From IMG/VR virus record IMGVR_UViG_3300029286_003709, positions 1 through 29,410 of that record: a stretch of 29,410 nt of DNA; one strand, given 5' to 3'. The notes under the pieces were generated by a model. That model saw nothing but the letters and a program-made list of their open reading frames with translations, searched no databases and was not told the origin of the DNA. Shown here piece by piece: positions 19,201 through 27,013 of the stretch. The DNA comes from a virus. The position numbers were made by a program, and so were the translations under genes. The stretch's first letter is position 1; each line of letters starts with the position of its first letter.

Positions 19201-20720
19201 GCGTACTCGAACAGATGGATAGGGTTGACCGGAAATATTTCCTCGATTATCAAGTCGCGGATATTACGGACGAAGCGCGCCTGCGCATCATCGAAAAATC
19301 CATTCGCATCGGCATAACCTTCGGGCGCGCCATGCGCGCGGTGCGCCGGCGCATGCTGGGCCTGGGGAATTACCTGCACACCTCCGTGAATGAACGCGTG
19401 GCTATGAGTTTTGCGCGCGACTGTAAAACGTTCTGCAAAATATATGATGTGGTTGGGGCTTCGGATATCAAAGAGTCCGATGTCTGGAACGAAGCCGAGA
19501 ACCGGCGCGAGACGGCGCTGGAAATCGAATTTAAGCGGCAAAAGAATTCGATCAAAATATTTTCGTCTAATCCCGAAGCGATCCGCGGCGAGGGCGGCGA
19601 GGTCGGCATCGACGAACATTCTTCGCATAAGCGTCCGGACGATCTGCTCCAGGCCGCCGGCGGGCGCGCCATGTGGGGTTATCCGCTCACGATCTGGAGT
19701 TCGCACAAGGGCGTCAACAACGCGTTCAATCGTAAAATAAAAGAGGAACGCGCGCTTGGCGATAAATCCCGGTGGGCCATCAAGACCATCACTCTTTTCG
19801 ACGCGCTCGATCAGGGGCTCCTGGAAAAGATCAACGAGATCAGCGGAACCCATATGATCCGCGAGGAATTTCTGCTCGACACCAAGGCCATGGTGGGCGG
19901 CGAGGATGCGTTTGCCGAGGAATGCCTTTGCCAGCCGCGCGCCAGCGGTAACCAGGCAATCAAGTGGCAGTATATCGATGCCGCCAAACGCAGTTATTAT
20001 CTGCTTCGCAAACACCTGGAAGGCGACGAGGCGTTTGACATTGCCAATTGGATCGCGCCGCTGGTCCTTCCGTTGCGCGCCATGAAAAAATGCGCTCTCG
20101 GGTATGACGTGGCGCGCACGGGACATCTTTCGGCGGTGCCGATTATCGGGAATGACGGCACTGCCTGGAAATTACTGGCGCTCCTCACCATGCATAACCG
20201 CGCGTTCCGTCAGCAGACGGCAGCTGTTGCCGCGATTATGCGAGCGGTTCCCAATATGATTGGCGGCGGCGATGCCACCGGATTAGGCATGCAGACCTGC
20301 GAGGATCTGACCAAGCTTTTTGGCTTCTATCGCTTCGTCGGCATCAATTTCTCATCCGCCAAGCGCGAGCTCGGCACGCAGATGGTCAAGGTCTTCGAGG
20401 ATGGCCGGATACAGCTGCCCGATGCGCGCGAACATGAGGACATCCAATTCGACCTGGCCGCCATTCAGACCGATGCGCCGACAATCGGCGTGGCGCGTTT
20501 TATAGAGACCGCAAATCCGGTTAACAAAATGAGCCACTGCGATATTGCCTGGGGACTCGGCATGGCGTTGACGGTGGGCAAAGACCACGGCCCCTTCGCC
20601 TGGACAAGTATATCCGGATCCCAACTTGCCCGTGGAAGTTTCGGCGACGCAGGGACGGCCGGAGGATCCCGGGAATTGCGTAACCGCCACTTTAATAATC
20701 GTCAATGCGCCCTGGTCTAA
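19197..20720 (+). CDS. Mu gp28-like terminase large subunit
   Basis: This 507-residue DNA-packaging motor has an N-terminal ATPase with the EKSIRIGIT segment (33-41), which in Mu gp28-type terminases occupies the place of the Walker A loop, and Walker B GIDEH with Asp139-Glu140. A C-terminal RNase-H-like nuclease follows with Asp304 in GYDVARTGH and a second acidic site, Asp359, in GGGDATG. Its length is close to Mu gp28 (551). It starts with GTG overlapping the small subunit stop. The last residues (RQCALV) are encoded by a 16-bp sequence that recurs in the portal gene, so the natural C-terminus may have been altered. Confidence 0.93.
   Translation: MSVLEQMDRVDRKYFLDYQVADITDEARLRIIEKSIRIGITFGRAMRAVRRRMLGLGNYLHTSVNERVAMSFARDCKTFCKIYDVVGASDIKESDVWNEAENRRETALEIEFKRQKNSIKIFSSNPEAIRGEGGEVGIDEHSSHKRPDDLLQAAGGRAMWGYPLTIWSSHKGVNNAFNRKIKEERALGDKSRWAIKTITLFDALDQGLLEKINEISGTHMIREEFLLDTKAMVGGEDAFAEECLCQPRASGNQAIKWQYIDAAKRSYYLLRKHLEGDEAFDIANWIAPLVLPLRAMKKCALGYDVARTGHLSAVPIIGNDGTAWKLLALLTMHNRAFRQQTAAVAAIMRAVPNMIGGGDATGLGMQTCEDLTKLFGFYRFVGINFSSAKRELGTQMVKVFEDGRIQLPDAREHEDIQFDLAAIQTDAPTIGVARFIETANPVNKMSHCDIAWGLGMALTVGKDHGPFAWTSISGSQLARGSFGDAGTAGGSRELRNRHFNNRQCALV
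20702..20717. repeat. 16-bp direct repeat, copy 1 (terminase end)
   Basis: CAATGCGCCCTGGTCT, identical to 20891-20906 in the portal gene. Here it forms the last codons of the terminase gene. Confidence 0.85.
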
Positions 20721-20722
20721 TC

Positions 20723-22456
20723 ATGCAATCGAAAATCAAAAATCGAAAATCCGGTCCGTCTGGTTCCGCGCCGACCGTCGGCGCGGAAAGGGTCCGCGCC
20801 TACATCCGCTCCCGCTTCAATCCCATCCGGTCCCTGACCCCGGAATTGCTCTCCCAATATCTCGACGCCTTCAAAACCGGCTACCTGCGCCAATGCGCCC
20901 TGGTCTGGGATGCGATCGAGGAACGCGATGATACCCTTGCCGGCGTCATCGCCAAACGCAAGGCCGCCGCCGCGCGACATGGCTGGGAAATTGTCACCCT
21001 GGATTCCGTCCCCGAGGCCCAGAAGACCGAGGCCGAAACCCACAAGGAAGCCCTCGAAAACTTTTACAACAACCTTACCGTCGTTTCCGCCATTGACGAA
21101 AACGAGCGCGGGGAGGTTTCGCTTCTGCTCCGGCAAATGATGGATGCCGTCGGCAAGAAATATGCCGTGCATGAGATCATCTGGCGTCCGACGGATCAGT
21201 CCGATCCGTCCGATCGGTCTGATGCCACCGGCGCTCGCCGGGCGGGACTCACCGCCGAACTCCGCTTCGTGCCCCTCTGGTTCTTTGAGCACATCACCGG
21301 CCGCCTGCGGTACCTGCAAACCGAAGGCGCGCTTGAAGGCGTCGACATGGCGGATGACGCCTGGCTGGTTTCCGTCGCCCAGGGACTTATGCCGGCCTGC
21401 TCCGTGGCCTACATCTACAAAACCATGTCGCTCAAGGACTGGGTGATTTACAACGAGCGCCATGGTATGCCGGGGATCCACGGCAAGACCGATGCCGCCC
21501 AGGATTCCGACGAATGGAATGCCCTGGTTACGGCCGTCCAGAATTTCGCCGCTGACTGGGCGCTTGTCACCAACTCCGGCGCCACAATCGAGAAGGTTGA
21601 TATGGCCACCACCGGCCAGCTCCCTTATCCGCCCCTGGTCGAGCGCATGGACCGCGCCATGGCCGCCCTCTGGCGTGGCGCGGATCTCTCCACCATCAGC
21701 GGCGTCAAATCCGATGCAGGCCAGGGCGCCAGTCTCCAGGGCGATGAATCCGAGATCCTCGAACAAGACGATGCCCAGTGGCTTTCCGAGACGTTATCAC
21801 GTCAGCTCGATAAACGCGTCATCGAATATGTTTTTGGCGAGGGAACAAAACCTCTGGCCTACATCAAAATAAAAACTTCGCAGAAAAAGAACATCGCCCA
21901 GGAGCTCCTGGTGGATACCTTCCTGCGCGATTCCGGCGCGCCGCTTGGCGTTGATAGCGTCCTCGAACGCTACGGCCGCCCCACGCCCGACGCCGATGAC
22001 CAATTGCTTGTTTCACCCATGCTTCCAGCCGGCGGCGCGCAAAACCCGGCCGTCCCGCTTCGTCTCGGGACGGCAACTCCTGCGCAGGCGGCCCACCTGT
22101 CCGGCCAAGGCCGGACGCCCGCCGGCCTTGTTTCAAATTCGGCGGATCGGTCCGATCTGTCTGATCAGTCCGGGCCGTCGTCTGGCGTCAGTCGTCCGGC
22201 GTCCGTCAGCGAGGCCGTCGCCGCCACGCTGGGCGTGCGCTCCGAATGGCTGGCCCCATTCTTTGCCCAGCTCGAGGCCAAGGCCCAGGACAAAACCCTG
22301 ACCGATGCCGAACTCTTGGCCGCCATTGAAAACATGGCCAAGTCGCTCCCGGAGCTGCTGACTGAAAGCCACGTCCAGGATGTAGCCGCTGTTGTCCAGA
22401 AAACTTTAACCGCCGGTCTCGTTTCCGGCCTTACAACCCAAAACAAAGGAAATTAA
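20723..22456 (+). CDS. Mu gp29-like portal protein (DUF935 family)
   Basis: This 577-residue protein forms the ring through which DNA enters the head. Family features are visible: RFNPIRSLTPELLSQYLDAF near residue 30, the LVWDAIEERDDTLAG segment, WFFEHITGRLRYL, and GMPGIHGKTD in the core. The start is uncertain: ATG 20723 comes two bases after the terminase stop, while ATG 20705 overlaps the terminase end. Neither has a ribosome site. Repeats have entered at the N-terminus (family D, 20724-20752), around 21186-21222 (TDQSDPSDRSD) and near the C-terminus (families A and B, 22142-22207), where the protein tolerates length changes. Confidence 0.92.
   Translation: MQSKIKNRKSGPSGSAPTVGAERVRAYIRSRFNPIRSLTPELLSQYLDAFKTGYLRQCALVWDAIEERDDTLAGVIAKRKAAAARHGWEIVTLDSVPEAQKTEAETHKEALENFYNNLTVVSAIDENERGEVSLLLRQMMDAVGKKYAVHEIIWRPTDQSDPSDRSDATGARRAGLTAELRFVPLWFFEHITGRLRYLQTEGALEGVDMADDAWLVSVAQGLMPACSVAYIYKTMSLKDWVIYNERHGMPGIHGKTDAAQDSDEWNALVTAVQNFAADWALVTNSGATIEKVDMATTGQLPYPPLVERMDRAMAALWRGADLSTISGVKSDAGQGASLQGDESEILEQDDAQWLSETLSRQLDKRVIEYVFGEGTKPLAYIKIKTSQKKNIAQELLVDTFLRDSGAPLGVDSVLERYGRPTPDADDQLLVSPMLPAGGAQNPAVPLRLGTATPAQAAHLSGQGRTPAGLVSNSADRSDLSDQSGPSSGVSRPASVSEAVAATLGVRSEWLAPFFAQLEAKAQDKTLTDAELLAAIENMAKSLPELLTESHVQDVAAVVQKTLTAGLVSGLTTQNKGN
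20724..20752. repeat. Family D repeat tract at the portal start
   Basis: AAAATCGAAAATC-type units are translated as part of the portal N-terminus (SKIKNRKS). Confidence 0.7.
20891..20906. repeat. 16-bp direct repeat, copy 2 (portal)
   Basis: Here the sequence encodes the conserved RQCALVW region of the portal. This is probably the original of 20702-20717. Confidence 0.85.
21186..21222. repeat. Family A repeat tract inside the portal gene
   Basis: CCGATCCGT-type units encode TDQSDPSDRSD in frame. Confidence 0.8.
22142..22207. repeat. Adjoining family A and family B tracts near the portal C-terminus
   Basis: Bases 22142-22172 are TCCGATCTG-type units and 22176-22207 are GTCGTCTGGC-type units. 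Together they encode a Ser/Asp/Val-rich linker before the last helices. Confidence 0.8.
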
Positions 22457-22460
22457 AACC

Positions 22461-22931
22461 ATGAAAAAATCATCTTTCACCGTCCGTCGTCTGTCGTCCG
22501 TCGTCTGTCTTCTCCTGCTGTCGTCTGGCGTCTGTCGTCCGTCGTCGGCCGCATCCTTCGCGGGCTCCGACACCTTCGTCGTCACTAATGCCGCGACCGC
22601 CGTCATCCTGGGAACCAATGCGCCGACTTCCGGCGGGGCGGCTGTTGCCTGGCATCCCGCCGGCATCCTGGCCAACTTCCGCGATTCACCCACCGGCGCG
22701 GTCCTGGTCGTCCAGCATATCCGCGCCGGCGTGGTCAACCGCAACGTGAATGCGACCAACACGATCGCCGTGACCAATACGCTCTACACCACCAACGCCA
22801 CCGGCGCCGTCAGCGCCATCGTCTGGGATCCAACCGGAGTTTATACCGTCAATCCGACCAACGACTCGCTGCGGATCACGACCAGCAGCACGAATGCTGA
22901 GATTATTTTAAACAAGGAAATCCAGCGATAA
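22461..22931 (+). CDS. Exported protein in the head operon, signal peptide made of repeats
   Basis: This 156-residue protein starts at 22461 behind AAAGGA. Residues 1-31 act as a signal peptide: MKKSS, then a Val/Leu/Ser core (LSSVVCLLLLSSGV), then SAAS-type cleavage. The DNA of residues 7-30 is a family B tract (GTCGTCT/GTCGTCC units). The mature part is beta-rich and Thr/Asn-rich with no enzyme motif (VTNAATAVILGTNAP, then VTNTLYTTNATG). It sits between portal and protease genes, where Mu has F and G. It may be a surface or adhesin-like protein. Whether it enters virions is unknown. Confidence 0.8.
   Translation: MKKSSFTVRRLSSVVCLLLLSSGVCRPSSAASFAGSDTFVVTNAATAVILGTNAPTSGGAAVAWHPAGILANFRDSPTGAVLVVQHIRAGVVNRNVNATNTIAVTNTLYTTNATGAVSAIVWDPTGVYTVNPTNDSLRITTSSTNAEIILNKEIQR
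22481..22548. repeat. Family B repeat tract encoding a signal peptide
   Basis: About nine seven-base units (GTCGTCT, GTCGTCC and variants) lie in frame and encode the hydrophobic core of the signal peptide of the 22461 gene. Confidence 0.85.
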
Positions 22932-22939
22932 TTCTGTAA

Positions 22940-23030
22940 CCGTTGAACCGTGAACCTCAAAACTGTGAACCAAATATAATCGAGGCCCCCATGCCAACGA
23001 AGAACGAAGAACAAAGAACGACGAACGCTA
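22940..23030. repeat. Two adjoining repeat tracts (GTGAACC and AAGAACG types)
   Basis: Bases 22940-22973 contain GTTGAACC/GTGAACC units. Bases 22996-23030 contain AAGAACG/CGAAGAAC units, the second being translated as KNEEQRTTN at the start of the protease. Confidence 0.7.
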
Positions 23031-24178
23031 TCGAAAATCTCGACTGCCTGTCGAATGAATTTTCGCTGGAGAAGGACTGGCTCCGGATTCCCTACGGGGA
23101 ACATCCTCTTGCCCGCCGCATCCAGCGTCTCACGCGCCAGTCGGCCGAGACAATGGTCGCGAATTTTAAGAGTTTCAGCGGGCGCCTGGGCCGTTTCTTT
23201 GGCGGCAATCCAATCTATATCGGTCACCCCGACGATCCCACCCTGGCAAATCAGTTTCCCGACAAAAAAGCCTACGGCTGGATCATGGATATGGAAGCCC
23301 GTGAAGACGGTTTGTATCTCAAGCCGAAGTGGAGCGCCGCCGGCGAGGAGCTCCTGGCCAATGCCCACTACAAATGGTTCAGCCCCTACTGGGGTTGCCG
23401 CCCCATCCCCGCTTCCGGATCCGGTTTAGTGGAGCCTGTCCGCCTGGTCTCTCTTGGCCTTACCAACAGCCCCAATATCCAGGGCCTTCTGCCCCTGGCA
23501 AATGAAGATATATCGGATCAGCCTGATCCGTCCGATCCGTCCAATCCGTCCGCAATAAACAACGCAACGAAAGGAGTATCGAAACCCATGAAGGAAGCCC
23601 TCATCAAACTGCTCAACCTGGCCAATGAGGCCACGGATGAGCAAATTTTATCCGCCATAGCCCAAAAGGCGACGGCGGACCAGGCCGCCGTCACGGCCCT
23701 GGCCAATGCCAAGGCCGCTACAACCGCCCTGGAAACCACGCTGGCCAACGAGAAAACCGCGCGGGCCGCCAAGGAAACTGAGCTGACTCTGCAAATCAGC
23801 AATCAGCAATCCGAAATCAGTGCGCAAAAGAAAGCGCGCATCGAGCTCGTTTTAGCCAACGCGCTGGCCGCCGGCAAGATCACGCCCGCCCAGAAGTCCC
23901 AATGGGCCGCCGATTTGGAAAAGGATCTCGACGGAAAACTCGTCGAGCTCTCCAACGCCAAGCCGGTCATGAACACGGACTCCAAAACAAAAAACCTCGG
24001 CGCCCGGAATTCGAACACCGTCGCCAACCGCGACGCGTCCACCCGGCGCGACAAGGTCTTCATGCTCGTCAATGAGCGCATCACCAAAACCGGCGAAGAC
24101 TACGAGTCCGCCTTCGCCAACATCAGAAAGGAGAACTCCGCTCTCTTCGACGAGATGCAACAGCCTGGTAAAAAATAA
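22991..24178 (+). CDS. Mu I-like head protease with C-terminal scaffold domain
   Basis: This 395-residue protein matches Mu gp32 (I). The protease part contains NPIYIGHPDD (His79) and HYKWFSPYWG (Ser131), the expected catalytic pair of Mu-type prohead proteases. A repeat-derived linker (residues 173-190, SDQPDPSDPSNPS) leads to a helical, coiled-coil scaffold (Ala/Thr/Glu-rich, 200-310). Protein I is made with the scaffold and removes it from proheads after assembly. The start at 22991 has GAGG, while the longer frame to 22943 is repeat-derived. A separate start for the scaffold alone lies at 23588. The gene is followed by decoration and capsid genes. Confidence 0.9.
   Translation: MPTKNEEQRTTNAIENLDCLSNEFSLEKDWLRIPYGEHPLARRIQRLTRQSAETMVANFKSFSGRLGRFFGGNPIYIGHPDDPTLANQFPDKKAYGWIMDMEAREDGLYLKPKWSAAGEELLANAHYKWFSPYWGCRPIPASGSGLVEPVRLVSLGLTNSPNIQGLLPLANEDISDQPDPSDPSNPSAINNATKGVSKPMKEALIKLLNLANEATDEQILSAIAQKATADQAAVTALANAKAATTALETTLANEKTARAAKETELTLQISNQQSEISAQKKARIELVLANALAAGKITPAQKSQWAADLEKDLDGKLVELSNAKPVMNTDSKTKNLGARNSNTVANRDASTRRDKVFMLVNERITKTGEDYESAFANIRKENSALFDEMQQPGKK
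23512..23552. repeat. Family A repeat tract in the protease-scaffold linker
   Basis: TCCGATCCG-type units encode the inter-domain linker, ending 36 bases before the scaffold's own start codon. Confidence 0.8.
23588..24178 (+). CDS. Nested scaffold protein (Mu Z-like), in frame within I
   Basis: The ATG at 23588 is in the reading frame of the protease gene and has its own ribosome site (AAAGGAG, 11 bases upstream). The 196-residue product would be the scaffold part alone: an N-terminal MKEALIKLLNLANEATDEQ helix, a long coiled coil and a charged C-terminus. Mu has exactly this design (Z nested in I). More scaffold than protease is needed per prohead, which a second start would provide. The start site is seen in the sequence. 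The analogy to Z is known biology. Confidence 0.72.
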   Translation: MKEALIKLLNLANEATDEQILSAIAQKATADQAAVTALANAKAATTALETTLANEKTARAAKETELTLQISNQQSEISAQKKARIELVLANALAAGKITPAQKSQWAADLEKDLDGKLVELSNAKPVMNTDSKTKNLGARNSNTVANRDASTRRDKVFMLVNERITKTGEDYESAFANIRKENSALFDEMQQPGKK

Positions 24179-24183
24179 AGTCG

Positions 24184-24255
24184 GCAATCCGTCTGACTTG
24201 CCCTGCATAGCTCCCGGAACGACGCAGGGTCTGTCCAATCCGTCCGATCAGTCCC
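24184..24255. repeat. Degenerate repeats between protease and decoration genes
   Basis: CAATCCGTC-type family A units at 24184-24200 and 24231-24255 flank a GC-rich segment. No gene fits in this 104-base gap. Confidence 0.6.
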
Positions 24256-24282
24256 ATAACCATTAACCGAAAGGTAAAAGCT

Positions 24283-24759
24283 ATGTTCCGTTATCTCATT
24301 CATAAACTGGCAAAGGCGCTCGCGTGCCGTGGCCTCGTCTGCCTTAGCAATATCGCCGAAGGCGTCCACGGCGATGGCTGCATCACCAAGAAGGTTGATG
24401 CCGTCCAGGCCCTGCGCCATGCACTTGTGATGTTCGGCTCCGATGCCGATCACGTCGCCGTGACGACCGCCGATACGGATATCCCGCTGGGGGTCTGCGA
24501 CGACGAAGCCGCCGCGATCGAGGATAATATCAATGTCCAGGTCCTCGGTCAGAAGTCCGGCACGATTCTGGTCCGCGCCCATGCCGCGATCGGTATTGGC
24601 GCCTTTGTCGTTCCCGCCGCCGCCGGCCGCGCCCAGACCATTGTCGGCCTGTCCAGCGTCACGACCTATATCGTCGGCATTGCCCTGAATGCCGCCTCGA
24701 ACCAGGACGACCTGGTCGAAATCGCCCACTGCGTTCCCGTCCAGCGCGTGATCGCCTGA
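24283..24759 (+). CDS. Head decoration-like protein (DUF2190-like)
   Basis: This 158-residue protein precedes the major capsid gene. Its core reads TDIPLGVCDDEAAAIEDNINVQVLG, then TILVRAHAAIGIG, then TYIVGIALNAASNQDDLVEIAHCVPV. That is the small beta-barrel pattern found in capsid-stabilising proteins of the DUF2190/decoration type. A ribosome site (GAAAGG) precedes the ATG. It should trim or stabilise the capsid surface. Assignment rests on position and pattern. Confidence 0.78.
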   Translation: MFRYLIHKLAKALACRGLVCLSNIAEGVHGDGCITKKVDAVQALRHALVMFGSDADHVAVTTADTDIPLGVCDDEAAAIEDNINVQVLGQKSGTILVRAHAAIGIGAFVVPAAAGRAQTIVGLSSVTTYIVGIALNAASNQDDLVEIAHCVPVQRVIA

Positions 24760-24766
24760 TAAACAT

Positions 24767-24804
24767 CTGTCGGATCAGTCAGATCCGTCCGATAAGTCAG
24801 ATCC
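24767..24804. repeat. Family A repeat tract
   Basis: TCGGATCAGTCAGATCC-type units fill the gap before the major capsid gene. Confidence 0.75.
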
Positions 24805-24834
24805 ATTAAACCTCAAAAAGAAAGAAAGGCAACC

Positions 24835-25818
24835 ATGAAACATGTGTTAGTATCAAACGCCGCTATTGGCTTCCGCCGCGATGACGGCAATCTCGCCCCT
24901 GGCGAAATCGTCCTGGCCAACGAGGCCCGCTTCACCGAGCAGTATTACTCGGAACCCCTGACGGCCTTCGGCGTCGGTTTCCGGGATCCTGCCGCCACCG
25001 AAGTCGAACTTGAATTCGTCGCGCCGCGCGTGCCCACCGGCCGCCGCTTTGAGTTCAAGAAATCCACCAACGCCGAGGAGTTTTATTCGGAGACCGACGA
25101 CATCCGCTCCATCGGTGCGGATTTCAAGCGGGTGGAATACACCGGCACGTCGGTCAACGAGAAGACCCATAACAAGGGCCTGACCATGCGCGTGGATCTC
25201 GACCAGGTGATTGACCAGCCCAACTGGCGCGAACTGAATACCGGCCGCCTGATCCGCCGGATCTGGCGCAATGACCTGCGCCGCGCCGTTACGGTGCTCG
25301 CCGCCGCCGCCAACAACACGGCCAAGACGTGGGACACCACGGCGCTCAAGGATCCTGACCAGGATGTCCTGACGGACCTCGTCGCCGGCGCCGATGTTAG
25401 CGGCATTCGGCCCAACCGCCTGCTCTTCGGCGAAACCGCCTGGATGAAGCGCCTGCTCGCCCTGCGGGCCCAGAACCTCAACGGCCAGGGCAACAGCGCC
25501 ACCATGACGCCCGCCGAACTGGCTGCCTGGCTCGGCGTGGATGAACTGCGCGTCTCCAAGGCGCGCTATGCCAGCTCCGCGACGGCGAAGACCCAGGTTG
25601 TCGCCAACCTGGTTCTGATGTTCTACGCCGAATCCGGCCAGAGCCCAGACGAAGCCTCCAACATCAAACGCTTCGTGAGCGCCGTTGAAGGCGGCGGGTT
25701 CCTGCGCGTGTACGAGCAGCAGATCTCCGCCAAGTTGGTGGATATCACCGTTGAGCATTACAGTAACATCGTCATCACCAGCAGCGGCAACAGCATCCGC
25801 AAGCTGACGATCAGCTAA
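24835..25818 (+). CDS. Major capsid protein (Mu T-like position)
   Basis: This is a 327-residue protein directly after the protease and decoration genes, the place of the major head protein in Mu-type phages. It fits the HK97-type layout: an N-terminal arm (about 1-60), a long spine-helix region (RLIRRIWRNDLRRAVTVLAAAANN, about 140-163), a P/A-domain with RPNRLLFGETAWMKRLLAL, and a C-terminal beta region (RVYEQQISAKLVDITVEHYSNIVI) that closes subunit contacts. There is no signal peptide. An AAAGG site lies before the ATG. A stem-loop follows the stop. Confidence is high for the role and moderate for the family. Confidence 0.88.
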   Translation: MKHVLVSNAAIGFRRDDGNLAPGEIVLANEARFTEQYYSEPLTAFGVGFRDPAATEVELEFVAPRVPTGRRFEFKKSTNAEEFYSETDDIRSIGADFKRVEYTGTSVNEKTHNKGLTMRVDLDQVIDQPNWRELNTGRLIRRIWRNDLRRAVTVLAAAANNTAKTWDTTALKDPDQDVLTDLVAGADVSGIRPNRLLFGETAWMKRLLALRAQNLNGQGNSATMTPAELAAWLGVDELRVSKARYASSATAKTQVVANLVLMFYAESGQSPDEASNIKRFVSAVEGGGFLRVYEQQISAKLVDITVEHYSNIVITSSGNSIRKLTIS

Positions 25819-25837
25819 GGAAACACGTGGAGCGTTG

Positions 25838-25879
25838 AGCGTAGAGCGTAAAGCGCAAATGCGCCTGGCGCTCTACGCT
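25838..25879. terminator. Stem-loop after the major capsid gene
   Basis: An 11-bp perfect stem (AGCGTAGAGCG with CGCTCTACGCT) has a 20-base loop that itself holds GCGC-AAAT-GCGC. The left arm belongs to an AGCGT-type repeat tract (25830-25852). No T-run follows, so it may act as mRNA 3'-end protection or a weak terminator. Confidence 0.5.
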
Positions 25880-25894
25880 TTGCTCCCGATAAAA

Positions 25895-25920
25895 TATGTC
25901 CGATCCGTCTGATCCATCCA
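25895..25920. repeat. Family A repeat tract
   Basis: TCCGATCCGTCTGATCC units lie upstream of the exported repeat protein. An in-frame ATG within it (25896) is not considered a start. Confidence 0.7.
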
Positions 25921-25946
25921 AAACATCAACAGAAAGGCAATGTCAT

Positions 25947-26951
25947 ATGTATCAAAAATTCTTAGCGGTCCTCAGCCTCCTGGCGCTCTTCGCCTGGTGT
26001 TCGCCCGCCTGGGCGGCCGGCGGCGGCGCCGACTACGGGCGCGGTCCGGAGACCGACCCGGTTGCCTTGGCCGCCGGCGCGATCGGCGATACCCAAGTTG
26101 GTTATAACATCAACGCGGCCAAACTGACCACCAACAGTACTCCGCCCAGGTTGAACCTTGTTAACGGCACGAATTTGCCGATCTCGGTGACAAAGCAAAC
26201 CGGCGCGGTGACGGCGACTGCCGTTGTCACGCCACAAACTCCGAGTGCGGTGACTCCGACGATCACTGTTACGGCTCAACGGCCAGGCGCGCAGACGCCT
26301 ACGATTACAGTGACCCCGCAGGCGCCCGCAACGGTGACGCCTACGATCACGGTGACAAAGGAAACAGGCGCAGTAACAGCAAGCGGTGCGAACAATCTGG
26401 TGACGCCTACAGCGACAATTACGCCGCAAGCACCCGGAGCGGTCACGCCGACCATAACGGTTACGCCGCAGACTCCCGGAGTGCAGACGCCAACGATCAC
26501 GGTGACGTTGTATGCTACAACGATCTATGATTCGACAGGTGCGGCCTGTACTAATGCTACTGGCGAGATTGCGGCAGTGGTAACAGGGGTGACGGCGACC
26601 TGTTCTGCATTACCTGACTTTGCCACAAACTCTACGGCATCGAGTTCTACGTTGCCAGTGTTTATGACTAACGCCACTTGCGCTATTTCGCCGGATTTAG
26701 CGAGCAACTCTGTGGTTGCGGTGTCTGTTATTGGCGGTGGGGCTGTTATGACGAACTCAACAGCTGTGTGTTCGACTCTACCAGACTTCGCCACCAACGC
26801 AACAGCAGTCAGCTCTGCGTTGCTCGATTACCCGACCAATGCCACGGCGACCTGTTCAACTTTGCCGGATTTTGCGACAAATGCGACGGCGGCAATAACG
26901 GTTATTGGCGGCGGTTTGGTGATGACCAACGCGATTGCGACAAATCCTTAA
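25947..26951 (+). CDS. Exported repeat protein, Thr/Pro-rich, in the head operon
   Basis: This 334-residue protein has a strong signal peptide (FLAVLSLLALFAWCSPAWA, cleavage about residue 23). The mature part holds two repeat arrays. The first (about 75-190) has six units of about 14 residues with the core TPTITVTPQAPGAV. The second (about 215-325) has units like TCSTLPDFATNA, interleaved twice with VIGGG-VMTN. Such arrays suggest an elongated, possibly surface-exposed fibre. It lies between major capsid and gp36-like genes. Codon use in the arrays is more even than in the capsid gene. Tail fibre, adhesin or envelope protein are all possible. Confidence 0.82.
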   Translation: MYQKFLAVLSLLALFAWCSPAWAAGGGADYGRGPETDPVALAAGAIGDTQVGYNINAAKLTTNSTPPRLNLVNGTNLPISVTKQTGAVTATAVVTPQTPSAVTPTITVTAQRPGAQTPTITVTPQAPATVTPTITVTKETGAVTASGANNLVTPTATITPQAPGAVTPTITVTPQTPGVQTPTITVTLYATTIYDSTGAACTNATGEIAAVVTGVTATCSALPDFATNSTASSSTLPVFMTNATCAISPDLASNSVVAVSVIGGGAVMTNSTAVCSTLPDFATNATAVSSALLDYPTNATATCSTLPDFATNATAAITVIGGGLVMTNAIATNP

Positions 26952-26967
26952 AACATTCTCATCCTTT

Positions 26968-26989
26968 CCCTCTCCCCCTCGGGAGAGGG
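26968..26989. repeat. Hairpin element of the common CCCTCTCCC-GGGAGAGGG type
   Basis: A 9-bp perfect stem with a 4-base loop, followed by CCGGGGTGAGGGG. This element is widespread between genes in many unrelated bacteria. Here it lies between two phage head genes, 25 bases before the gp36-like start, and may reduce readthrough. Confidence 0.8.
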
Positions 26990-27013
26990 CCGGGGTGAGG
27001 GGATGCTGAGAAT

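Noticed and set aside
25896-25946. Upstream start of the exported repeat protein
   Set aside because: The extra 17 codons are a family A repeat tract and would hide the signal peptide. The ATG at 25947 is better.
26141-26950. CRISPR-like array
   Set aside because: The regularity is at the protein level (14-residue units inside an exported protein). There are no identical direct repeats with unique spacers.
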